A DNA stretch of 64,000 nucleotides, from positions 434,001 to 498,000 of the forward strand of contig NZ_AP025472.1 of NCBI RefSeq assembly GCF_024347395.1, read 5' to 3'. A program made the translations under genes and the position numbers. Shown here piece after piece: positions 24,358 through 32,348 of this stretch. Numbering within the stretch: the stretch's first letter is position 1; each line of letters starts with the position of its first letter. The notes below the pieces were generated by a model that was given only the letters and a program-made list of their open reading frames with translations, was not told where the DNA came from and ran no database searches. This DNA comes from Vibrio cortegadensis. GTDB taxonomy: Bacteria > Pseudomonadota > Gammaproteobacteria > Enterobacterales > Vibrionaceae.

Positions 24358-25331
24358 AAAAAATTCTAATCAGTGCATTGACGCTGGCTAGTTTGATGAT
24401 CCCTCAAGCCTTTGCAGAAGAGAAACCTGCGGAGGCTTTATTACATCAGATGAGCGAAGCGAGTTTGCATCTTAATTATGAGCTTTCTTATATCTTAATT
24501 AAGAAAAATAGCATTGAGCCGTTGCTCTATCGTCATGCGAACAGTGACCAGCAATTGGCGCACTTAGTTTATTTAAGTGGTCCCGTTCGAGAAGTGATTC
24601 GCCGTGGCAATGAAGTGAGTTATGTCGAGCCAGGCATTGACCCTTTTACCATTGAATCTGGGAAAATGGTCGCGCCAGTTATGCCGATGTTAATGAGCAA
24701 TATTGATGAGCTAAATCAGTATTACGACTACGTAAAAGTGGGACGAGCACGTGAGGCTGGTGCTGCGGCTCAAGTGCTACGAATTGTTCCAAAAGATGGC
24801 TTGAGATACTCCTACGTGTTATGGGTTGATGAAAAAAGCAAGCTACCATTACGTGCAGACTTGATTGACCGTGATGGCGAGGTGTTGGAACAATACCGAA
24901 CGATTTCGTATGCAGTGAACAGTAAAATAGCCGATGTCATGAGCGGCTTGCAGCAAGCGCAATTACCAGAAGTGCTTTCTCTTCCTAAAGGGAATGTAAA
25001 GCAGAGTGATTGGAAAGTAAGTTGGGTGCCTGATGGCTTTCAGGCTAAAGATATGAATCGCTATCGAATGGCAACAACGGGTCGTATGGTTGAGAGCCAA
25101 ATGTACAGCGATGGTCTATTTAATTTTTCAATCTATGTCGCAGACAAAGATGATAACTCGCTAAAAGGCCAGTTAGTTCGCCAAGGTCGTCGGACATTAC
25201 ATAGCTTCCTCAACGGTTCTCACGAAATTACCGTGGTTGGTGATATTCCGCCTGCAACGGCAAAGCGTATTGCTGAGTCAGTGACACTCCCGGCAATGAC
25301 AAGTATTGCATCAGAGAAAAAAAGCCAATGA
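24354..25331 (+). CDS. rseB: Periplasmic sigma-E regulator RseB
   Basis: Periplasmic protein that binds RseA and protects it from cleavage, and also senses LPS and lipids. The 325-residue precursor has a clear signal peptide ending near AFA (residues 19-21). The two-domain body is typical, with a LolA/LppX-like N-terminal part containing the HLVYLSGPVREVIRRG segment near 65-80. The start ATGA overlaps the rseA stop, suggesting coupling, and the same overlap links it to rseC. Confidence 0.93.
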   Translation: MKKILISALTLASLMIPQAFAEEKPAEALLHQMSEASLHLNYELSYILIKKNSIEPLLYRHANSDQQLAHLVYLSGPVREVIRRGNEVSYVEPGIDPFTIESGKMVAPVMPMLMSNIDELNQYYDYVKVGRAREAGAAAQVLRIVPKDGLRYSYVLWVDEKSKLPLRADLIDRDGEVLEQYRTISYAVNSKIADVMSGLQQAQLPEVLSLPKGNVKQSDWKVSWVPDGFQAKDMNRYRMATTGRMVESQMYSDGLFNFSIYVADKDDNSLKGQLVRQGRRTLHSFLNGSHEITVVGDIPPATAKRIAESVTLPAMTSIASEKKSQ

Positions 25332-25798
25332 TGACAGCATTAGCAACGATAACGGATGTTCACTCTACGCCTAATGGTTATCAGGTGGCGTTAAGTTGTG
25401 AGCAAACGACAAGTTGCAGCAGTTGCTCATCTCAAAAAAGTTGTGGCACGGGCATTGTGTCAAAGGCGGTGGGTAATAAAGCATTAAGTTGGGAATTGAC
25501 CACCAAGGACCTAGTGCATGAAGGGCAAGTGGTTGAAATTGGCTTTCCGGAAAAAAATTTACTCCAATCTGCTGCTATCGTGTATCTAGTTCCACTATTC
25601 ATGTTGATGGTTGGGGCTGCTGTAGGCCAGTTGCTTATCGCACCCACATTGCAACTTGGAGAAGGGGGGGTGATCCTGACTTCAGCGCTTTTTGCATACG
25701 CTGGTTTGTGGTTATCTAAACGTCTCTCAAAACCGATAGCCGAGCAATCTCAACAAGAAGTGATTCTTATCCGAGTGCTTGGCGAGCCAATTACCTAA
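25328..25798 (+). CDS. rseC: SoxR-reducing/sigma-E regulatory protein RseC
   Basis: A 156-residue inner-membrane protein with a cytoplasmic N-terminal cysteine cluster (five Cys between residues 24 and 39, pattern C-x5-C-x2-C-x4-C) and two membrane helices near 78-98 and 107-127. RseC is linked to sigma-E control and to reduction of the SoxR iron-sulphur cluster; its RnfB-like Cys domain fits that role. The start lies in an ATGATG pair; either Met is possible. It closes the rpoE operon, and lepA follows 114 bp later. Confidence 0.9.
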   Translation: MMTALATITDVHSTPNGYQVALSCEQTTSCSSCSSQKSCGTGIVSKAVGNKALSWELTTKDLVHEGQVVEIGFPEKNLLQSAAIVYLVPLFMLMVGAAVGQLLIAPTLQLGEGGVILTSALFAYAGLWLSKRLSKPIAEQSQQEVILIRVLGEPIT

Positions 25799-25912
25799 TA
25801 TATGGTGCGTAGTGTGCCGAAATTGGGTAGAATCTGCCAACTTGATTGAAATGCCGTCAGCGTACGGCTTTCTTATTCTTCCATTTATAAAGAGCTAAGT
25901 CACACCAAGCCT

Positions 25913-27706
25913 ATGAAGCACATTCGTAATTTTTCCATTATTGCCCATATCGACCACGGTAAATCGACCCTTTCTGACCGCTTAATCCAAGTTTGTGGCG
26001 GATTAAGTGAACGCGAAATGGACGCGCAAGTTCTCGATTCAATGGATCTAGAACGTGAACGTGGTATCACAATTAAAGCGCAAAGTGTGACGCTGGACTA
26101 TAAAGCTCAAGATGGTGAAACTTACCAGCTTAACTTTATCGATACTCCAGGACACGTCGACTTTTCGTATGAAGTTTCTCGTTCATTAGCGGCCTGTGAA
26201 GGTGCGCTATTGGTTGTGGACGCAGGCCAAGGGGTTGAAGCTCAAACTCTTGCAAACTGTTATACCGCAATTGAAATGGATCTAGAAGTTGTGCCAATCC
26301 TTAATAAGATTGATTTACCAGCCGCAGATCCTGAACGTGTAGCGGAAGAGATTGAAGAAATTGTTGGTATCGACGCGATGGAAGCAACGCGTTGTTCTGC
26401 CAAAACAGGTCTAGGTGTTGACGAGGTTCTTGAAACCATCGTAAAACAAATTCCTGCGCCAGAAGGCGACCCAGATGGTGCGACTCAAGCGCTGATCATT
26501 GACTCATGGTTTGATAACTACTTAGGTGTTGTCTCTTTGGTTCGAATCAAAAATGGTTCACTGAAGAAAAATGACAAAATCAAAGTAATGAGTACAGGCC
26601 AAGTTTGGGGTGTTGACCGTATCGGTATCTTCACACCAAAACAGATCGATACTGATGTCTTGAACACTGGCGAAGTGGGTTGGGTGGTTTGTGGTATTAA
26701 AGACATTCTTGGCGCACCTGTAGGTGATACGCTAACACACGCTAAAGGCGGGAGTGAAGAACGTCTACCAGGCTTCCAAAAAGTAAAACCACAAGTATAT
26801 GCGGGCCTATTCCCTGTCTCTTCTGATGACTACGAAAACTTCCGTGATGCTCTAGGCAAATTAAGCCTGAACGATGCATCACTGTTCTATGAACCAGAAA
26901 GTTCAGCAGCACTTGGTTTCGGTTTCCGTTGTGGCTTCTTAGGAATGCTGCACATGGAAATCATTCAAGAGCGTTTAGAACGTGAGTATGACTTAGACCT
27001 GATCACAACGGCTCCAACTGTAGTGTACGAAGTCGTGCTAAATAACGGTGATCTACTGTATGTAGATAGTCCGTCAAAACTTCCGGCGACCAATGATCTT
27101 GAAGAGATCCGTGAACCTATTGCACGCTGTAATATCTTAGTGCCGTCTGACTACCTAGGAAACGTAATCAGCCTATGTGTTGAGAAGCGTGGCGTACAGG
27201 TTGATATGGTTTACCACGGTAACCAAGTCGCACTTACGTACGATATTCCAATGTCTGAAGTTGTTTTAGATTTCTTTGACCGTTTGAAGTCGACCTCTCG
27301 AGGTTACGCATCACTAGATTATAACTTCCAACGTTATGAAGTTTCTAACATGGTTCGTGTTGATGTACTGATTAACGGTGATCGAGTTGATGCGCTTGCG
27401 ATCATTACTCACCACGACAATGCGCAGAGTCGCGGTCGTCTATTGGTTGAGAAGATGAAAGAATTCATCCCTCGCCAAATGTTCGATATTGCGATTCAAG
27501 CTGCCATTGGTGCACATATCATCGCTCGTTCAACCGTGAAGCAGTTACGTAAAAACGTAATCGCGAAATGTTACGGTGGCGATATCAGCCGTAAGAAAAA
27601 ACTGTTGAAGAAACAGAAAGAAGGTAAGAAGCGTATGAAGCAGATCGGCAACGTCGAACTGCCTCAAGAAGCATTCCTTGCGATTCTTCACGTTGGTAAA
27701 GACTAA
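25913..27706 (+). CDS. lepA: Elongation factor 4 (LepA)
   Basis: Ribosome-associated GTPase that back-translocates ribosomes or aids ribosome biogenesis. The 597-residue protein is standard in length (E. coli 599). It has the P-loop AHIDHGKST near 11-19, DTPGHVDF near 77-84, NKIDL near 131-135, then EF-G-like domains and the LepA-specific C-terminal domain rich in lysine. It is the first gene of lepA-lepB-rnc-era-recO-pdxJ-acpS as in E. coli. A hairpin after lepA may limit read-through to lepB. Confidence 0.97.
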   Translation: MKHIRNFSIIAHIDHGKSTLSDRLIQVCGGLSEREMDAQVLDSMDLERERGITIKAQSVTLDYKAQDGETYQLNFIDTPGHVDFSYEVSRSLAACEGALLVVDAGQGVEAQTLANCYTAIEMDLEVVPILNKIDLPAADPERVAEEIEEIVGIDAMEATRCSAKTGLGVDEVLETIVKQIPAPEGDPDGATQALIIDSWFDNYLGVVSLVRIKNGSLKKNDKIKVMSTGQVWGVDRIGIFTPKQIDTDVLNTGEVGWVVCGIKDILGAPVGDTLTHAKGGSEERLPGFQKVKPQVYAGLFPVSSDDYENFRDALGKLSLNDASLFYEPESSAALGFGFRCGFLGMLHMEIIQERLEREYDLDLITTAPTVVYEVVLNNGDLLYVDSPSKLPATNDLEEIREPIARCNILVPSDYLGNVISLCVEKRGVQVDMVYHGNQVALTYDIPMSEVVLDFFDRLKSTSRGYASLDYNFQRYEVSNMVRVDVLINGDRVDALAIITHHDNAQSRGRLLVEKMKEFIPRQMFDIAIQAAIGAHIIARSTVKQLRKNVIAKCYGGDISRKKKLLKKQKEGKKRMKQIGNVELPQEAFLAILHVGKD

Positions 27707-27756
27707 TTATTAGCGCTTTAGTCACTTGTTATGCAAGTTAAGCTGTAGTGCAATTT

Positions 27757-27786
27757 AAGTGAAAGAGTTTCGGCTCTTTCACTTTT
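27757..27786 (+). terminator. Hairpin terminator between lepA and lepB
   Basis: An 11-bp stem AAGTGAAAGAG / CTCTTTCACTT with a 6-base loop. The T tail is short, so it may only attenuate. Confidence 0.65.
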
Positions 27787-27810
27787 GTATTTTTTAGATA
27801 AGGGAAGTCA

Positions 27811-28707
27811 ATGGCTAATACATTTTCACTGATTCTTGTAATAGTAACGCTTGTTACTGGTCTTGTTTGGACGCTAGAGAAATTAGTATGGGGCAAGAAA
27901 CGTCAGCAAAAAGTGGCTGATGTTGAGGCTCAAACTAATGGTATTGATGAAGCTGTAGCCGCGAAAGTCGCTCAACAACCGTGGTGGATTGAAAATAGTG
28001 TTTCTATCTTCCCGGTGATCGCTTTCGTATTAGTATTGCGCTCTTTTATCTTTGAACCGTTTCAAATCCCATCAGGATCAATGATGCCAACGTTATTGGT
28101 TGGAGATTTCATCTTAGTGGAAAAATACGCTTACGGAATTAAAGACCCCGTTTGGCGTACTCAGTTAGTTGAAACAGGCAAGCCTGAACGTGGTGATACC
28201 GTGGTATTCAAATACCCACCACAGCCAAATATCGATTACATTAAGCGTGTTGTTGGTATGCCGGGTGATACGGTACGTTACAGCAGTGATAAAGAAGTGT
28301 GCATTCAACCGCAAGGTGAGCGCAGTTGTGCGCCTGTAAAATTGAGCAACGTGGTTGAAAGTGAGTTTATCCAAAATGGGATTCCTCTGGTTCAACTCGA
28401 TGAGCAGTTAAGCGAACAAGGACACCAAATTTTAATTAACCCATTACGTCGTGATCGCGTTGAAGCGTATCAGCCTCGTGGTGGTGTCAATGAGTGGATC
28501 GTTCCACAAGGTCAGTACTTTGTTATGGGTGATAACCGTGATAACAGTGCTGATAGCCGTTACTGGGGTTTTGTCCCTGAAGCGAACTTAGTCGGCAAAG
28601 CGGTCGCAATTTGGATCAGCTTTGAATTTGAACGTAGTGCAGACAGCGTGTTGCCTGCATGGATTCCAACTGGTGTGCGTTTTAACCGCATCGGTGGTCT
28701 TCATTAA
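27811..28707 (+). CDS. lepB: Signal peptidase I
   Basis: Inner-membrane serine protease that removes signal peptides from exported proteins. The 298-residue protein has a membrane helix at the N terminus and a second near 64-82. The catalytic serine is S90 in IPSGSMMPT and the general base is K145 in YIKRVVGMPGD. The box MGDNRDNSADSRYWG is present near 243-257. It follows lepA and is probably the promoter-proximal gene of lepB-rnc-era. Confidence 0.96.
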   Translation: MANTFSLILVIVTLVTGLVWTLEKLVWGKKRQQKVADVEAQTNGIDEAVAAKVAQQPWWIENSVSIFPVIAFVLVLRSFIFEPFQIPSGSMMPTLLVGDFILVEKYAYGIKDPVWRTQLVETGKPERGDTVVFKYPPQPNIDYIKRVVGMPGDTVRYSSDKEVCIQPQGERSCAPVKLSNVVESEFIQNGIPLVQLDEQLSEQGHQILINPLRRDRVEAYQPRGGVNEWIVPQGQYFVMGDNRDNSADSRYWGFVPEANLVGKAVAIWISFEFERSADSVLPAWIPTGVRFNRIGGLH

Positions 28708-28734
28708 TCGTTACATTTAACCAATCGAGAAAGT

Positions 28735-29412
28735 ATGAATTCTCCAATTGCTAAACTAGAGAGAAGGCTCGGCTATCAGTTTAATGATGCTGAGCTTATG
28801 AACCTGGCGCTGACTCACCGTAGCGCTAATGGTAAACACAATGAACGTCTTGAGTTTCTGGGCGATTCAATTTTAAGTTTTGTCGTTGCTGATGAACTTT
28901 ATCACCGCTTTCCTAAGGTGAATGAAGGGGACATGAGCCGTATGCGTGCAACACTTGTACGTGGCCATACATTGGCAGAACTAGGTCGAGAGTTTGATCT
29001 AGGAGATTATTTAAAATTAGGTCCAGGTGAGTTGAAAAGTGGCGGTTTCCGTCGTGATTCTATCCTTGCGGATGCTGTGGAAGCGATCATCGGCGCTATC
29101 TATTTAGATAGTGATGTCGAAGTGATTCGTGGCGTAGTATTAAGCTGGTATAAAACTCGCCTAGATTCAATTGAGCCTGGTGTGTCACAAAAAGATCCAA
29201 AAACTCGCTTACAAGAGTTTTTGCAAGGTAGAAGAAAGTCGCTACCTGTCTATACAGTGACTAATATTAAAGGTGAAGCACACAACCAAGAATTTACGGT
29301 TTCGTGTGATGTGGCAGGTGTGGATAAACCTGTTATCGGTAAAGGCACCAGCCGCCGCAAGGCAGAGCAAGCGGCCGCTGAAACAGCACTAGAGCAACTG
29401 ACCAATGTCTGA
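28735..29412 (+). CDS. rnc: Ribonuclease III
   Basis: Double-strand-specific endoribonuclease that processes rRNA and some mRNAs. The 225-residue protein has the catalytic signature RLEFLGDSIL near 39-48 with the acidic residues of the metal site, a second acidic site in DAVEAIIGAIY near 115-125, and a C-terminal dsRNA-binding domain near 154-222. Its end overlaps the era start by 8 bp, as the rnc-era pair often does. Confidence 0.97.
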   Translation: MNSPIAKLERRLGYQFNDAELMNLALTHRSANGKHNERLEFLGDSILSFVVADELYHRFPKVNEGDMSRMRATLVRGHTLAELGREFDLGDYLKLGPGELKSGGFRRDSILADAVEAIIGAIYLDSDVEVIRGVVLSWYKTRLDSIEPGVSQKDPKTRLQEFLQGRRKSLPVYTVTNIKGEAHNQEFTVSCDVAGVDKPVIGKGTSRRKAEQAAAETALEQLTNV

Positions 29413-30373
29413 TAACAATGAATTCGATATTGATGCTTATTTCGCATCAGAGAAAGTAGAACCAAGCTTACCGGAAAACCAACATTGTGGTTTTATCGCT
29501 ATCGTTGGACGCCCAAACGTAGGTAAATCGACACTTTTGAACCATATTTTAGGACAAAAGATCTCGATTACCTCGCGTAAACCTCAAACCACTCGTCACC
29601 GTATCATGGGTGTTGAGACTGAAGGGGATTACCAAGCGATTTACGTCGATACTCCAGGTCTTCATATCGAAGAGAAGCGAGCGATTAACCGATTGATGAA
29701 CCGTGCGGCGAACAGCTCTCTGAGTGATGTGAACCTGGTTTTCTTCCTAGTCGACGGTACTCATTGGACTGATGACGACGAGATGGTACTTAACAAACTG
29801 AAGAAGACTGATTTCCCAGTTGTGTTATGCATCAATAAAGTCGATAACGTTCAAGACCGTAACGATGTTATGCATCACATGCAGGCGGTTTCTGAAAAGA
29901 TGGACTTCCTTGATGTTGTGCCAATTTCTGCAAAGAATGGTAAGAACATTGATGTGTTGCGTAAGCATGTACATGAACATCTACCAAAAGCAACGCATCA
30001 CTTCCCAGAAGAGTATGTGACAGACCGTTCTCAACGTTTTATGGCGTCAGAAATTATCCGTGAAAAGCTAATGCGCTTCACGGGTGATGAGCTACCATAT
30101 TCGGTGACGGTAGAGATCGAACGCTTTGATTACAATCCTGATAACGACGGATTCCATATCAATGCATTGATCTTAGTTGAACGAACTGGTCAGAAAAAAA
30201 TGGTGATTGGTAAAGCTGGCGAAAAGATCAAAACCATTGGTCGCGAAGCTCGTCTGGATATGGAAGAACTATTCGGGCGTAAAGTTTACCTAGAAACTTG
30301 GGTTAAAGTTAAATCTGGCTGGGCTGATGATGAACGAGCATTGCGTAGCTTAGGTTATATCGACGATTTGTAA
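29405..30373 (+). CDS. era: GTPase Era
   Basis: Essential GTPase that binds 16S rRNA near its 3' end and aids small-subunit maturation. The 322-residue protein has the P-loop GRPNVGKST near 36-44, DTPGL near 83-87, NKVD near 144-147, and a C-terminal KH domain with VIGKAGEKIKTIG near 264-276. It carries a longer acidic N terminus than E. coli Era (301 residues). The start overlaps rnc. A hairpin terminator follows. Confidence 0.96.
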   Translation: MSDNNEFDIDAYFASEKVEPSLPENQHCGFIAIVGRPNVGKSTLLNHILGQKISITSRKPQTTRHRIMGVETEGDYQAIYVDTPGLHIEEKRAINRLMNRAANSSLSDVNLVFFLVDGTHWTDDDEMVLNKLKKTDFPVVLCINKVDNVQDRNDVMHHMQAVSEKMDFLDVVPISAKNGKNIDVLRKHVHEHLPKATHHFPEEYVTDRSQRFMASEIIREKLMRFTGDELPYSVTVEIERFDYNPDNDGFHINALILVERTGQKKMVIGKAGEKIKTIGREARLDMEELFGRKVYLETWVKVKSGWADDERALRSLGYIDDL

Positions 30374-30400
30374 TCCTGATTAGGATGCTTAGCCGTTAAC

Positions 30401-30426
30401 AAGAGAGAGTGTATACTCTCTCTTTT
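30401..30426 (+). terminator. Intrinsic terminator after era
   Basis: A 10-bp stem AAGAGAGAGT / ACTCTCTCTT with loop GTAT and T residues after. Confidence 0.75.
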
Positions 30427-30450
30427 CATATCTGAAAGAAGGTAATGTGA

Positions 30451-31179
30451 GTGAGTGATGGATTTCAGCGCTGCTTCGTATTGAACCGCCGACCTTACAG
30501 TGAAACCAGCTTAATTCTTGATGTATTCAGTGAAGAGTATGGACGAGTCACACTGTTGTCAAAAGGTGCCCGAAGCAAACGTTCCAACTTGAAAGGAGCC
30601 TTGCAAGCGTTCACGCCATTACTTTTAAAATGGTCAGGTAATGGTTCAATGAAAACGTTGCGCCAAGCCGAACCCATCAGTTTAGGCTTACCTCTATCTG
30701 GTATTAACCTGTTTTCGGCCATGTATGTAAATGAGCTAATTGGGCGCGTACTGAGGCAAGAAGAGCCGTTTCCTGCGCTGTTTCATGATTACCTATTTGC
30801 ACTGACTGAGCTTGCTCACAACGATAACCCAGAACCCGCCTTACGCCGATTTGAACTCGCGTTGCTTTCTGCAATGGGGTATGGCGTCGATTTTTTGCAT
30901 TGCGCAGGTTCTGGAGAAGATGTTGATCCTGATATGACTTATCGCTATCGGGAGCAGAAAGGTTTCATCGCGAGTGTTCGCAGAGATAACCTCACCTTCA
31001 TGGGAAATGAGTTGATTGCAATCAGTGAAAGACGCTTCCTCACGAAAGAGCAGTTAAAAGCAGCAAAGCGCTTTACACGCATAGCATTAAAGCCGTATCT
31101 TGGCGGCAAACCATTAAAAAGTCGGGAACTGTTTATTTCCAGAACAGCCATTCCCAGAGCACGGAGTATTGGAAAATGA
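30451..31179 (+). CDS. recO: DNA repair protein RecO
   Basis: Recombination mediator of the RecFOR pathway that loads RecA on SSB-coated gaps. The 242-residue protein has an N-terminal OB fold (VLNRRPYSETSLILDVFSEE, residues 10-29) and a helical C-terminal domain. The start is the GTG at 30451 with AAGAAGG upstream; the ATG at 30445 is followed by a stop. The stop overlaps the pdxJ start by four bases. Confidence 0.93.
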   Translation: MSDGFQRCFVLNRRPYSETSLILDVFSEEYGRVTLLSKGARSKRSNLKGALQAFTPLLLKWSGNGSMKTLRQAEPISLGLPLSGINLFSAMYVNELIGRVLRQEEPFPALFHDYLFALTELAHNDNPEPALRRFELALLSAMGYGVDFLHCAGSGEDVDPDMTYRYREQKGFIASVRRDNLTFMGNELIAISERRFLTKEQLKAAKRFTRIALKPYLGGKPLKSRELFISRTAIPRARSIGK

Positions 31180-31910
31180 GCTCAATCCTTTTAGGCGTCA
31201 ATATCGATCACATCGCAACATTACGTAACGCTCGTGGTACAAAATACCCAGATCCTGTTCATGCAGCTGAGATTGCTGAACGAGCAGGCGCAGACGGCAT
31301 CACTATTCATTTACGAGAAGATCGCCGCCATATTCTAGATCGCGATGTACGTATTTTGAGAGAAACACTGCAAACGCGTATGAACCTTGAAATGGCTGTG
31401 ACCGATGAAATGGTCGAAATCGCGCTGCAAACTAAACCTGAGTACGTCTGTTTAGTGCCAGAAAAACGTGAAGAGTTGACAACTGAAGGTGGCTTAAACG
31501 TTGTTGGTCAGCTTGAGAAAATTAAAGCCGCTACTGAAAAATTGACGGCGGCCGGCATTAAAGTGTCTCTATTTATTGATGCTGACCGAGAGCAGATTGA
31601 TGCGGCAAAAGCGTGTGGAGCGCCATTTATTGAGCTTCATACTGGCCATTATGCCGATGCAGAAACTGAAAACGATCAGCAAGATGAGCTGAAAAAGATT
31701 GCTGCAGGTGCAAGCTACGCAGATGATCTTGGGATTACCGTGAACGCAGGGCATGGTTTGACTTACCACAATGTAGGCCCAATTGCGGCGTTACCAGAAA
31801 TTTATGAATTGAATATTGGCCACTCGATTATGGGGCGCGCCGTGTTTGATGGTTTACAAAAAGCCGTTACTGATATGAAAATTGCCATGCAAGTCGCGCG
31901 TAACTCATAG
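31176..31910 (+). CDS. pdxJ: Pyridoxine 5'-phosphate synthase
   Basis: Condenses 1-deoxyxylulose 5-phosphate and amino-acetone phosphate in vitamin B6 synthesis. The 244-residue TIM barrel has VNIDHIATLRNARG near 8-21 with substrate-binding residues, HLREDRRHI near 46-54, and GHGLTYHN near 193-200. It overlaps recO by four bases. The epd gene at 3074 acts in the other branch of the same pathway. Confidence 0.96.
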   Translation: MSSILLGVNIDHIATLRNARGTKYPDPVHAAEIAERAGADGITIHLREDRRHILDRDVRILRETLQTRMNLEMAVTDEMVEIALQTKPEYVCLVPEKREELTTEGGLNVVGQLEKIKAATEKLTAAGIKVSLFIDADREQIDAAKACGAPFIELHTGHYADAETENDQQDELKKIAAGASYADDLGITVNAGHGLTYHNVGPIAALPEIYELNIGHSIMGRAVFDGLQKAVTDMKIAMQVARNS

Positions 31911-31953
31911 AGTATTGAGTCATTAAAATAAACTGTTTTAGGGTGATGTGATC

Positions 31954-32334
31954 ATGGCTATTGTTGGATTAGGAACCGATATTGCTGAAATAGAGCGAGT
32001 CGAAAAAGCCTTAGCTCGAAGTGGGGATGCCTTTGCACAACGTATTCTTGCTGAATCTGAGTATCAAACCTTTCAACAACTAAAACAGCAAGGCCGCTTT
32101 CTAGCTAAACGTTTCGCAGCGAAAGAAGCGGCTTCAAAAGCCCTAGGAACAGGGATTGCTCATGGGGTGACATTTCATGACTTTATCATCTCAAATAATG
32201 AGCATGGCAAGCCGATACTCACTTTGCAAAACAAAGCATTAGAGATCGCCCAAGCTCAGCAAGTCACATCAAGCCATCTCTCTATTTCAGATGAACGCCA
32301 CTATGCGGTGGCGACAGTTGTATTTGAATCATAA
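31954..32334 (+). CDS. acpS: Holo-[acyl-carrier-protein] synthase
   Basis: Transfers 4'-phosphopantetheine from CoA to acyl carrier protein, activating it for fatty acid synthesis. The 126-residue length equals E. coli AcpS. GLGTDIAEIERV near 5-16 holds the metal-binding aspartate, and RFAAKEAASKALGTG near 50-64 holds the second motif. The ATG at 31954 (MAIVGLG) is chosen over the in-frame GTG at 31948. It is the last gene of the rnc-era-recO-pdxJ series and converges on barA with only 14 bp between stops. Confidence 0.95.
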   Translation: MAIVGLGTDIAEIERVEKALARSGDAFAQRILAESEYQTFQQLKQQGRFLAKRFAAKEAASKALGTGIAHGVTFHDFIISNNEHGKPILTLQNKALEIAQAQQVTSSHLSISDERHYAVATVVFES

Positions 32335-32348
32335 CGCCATTTTTTTGT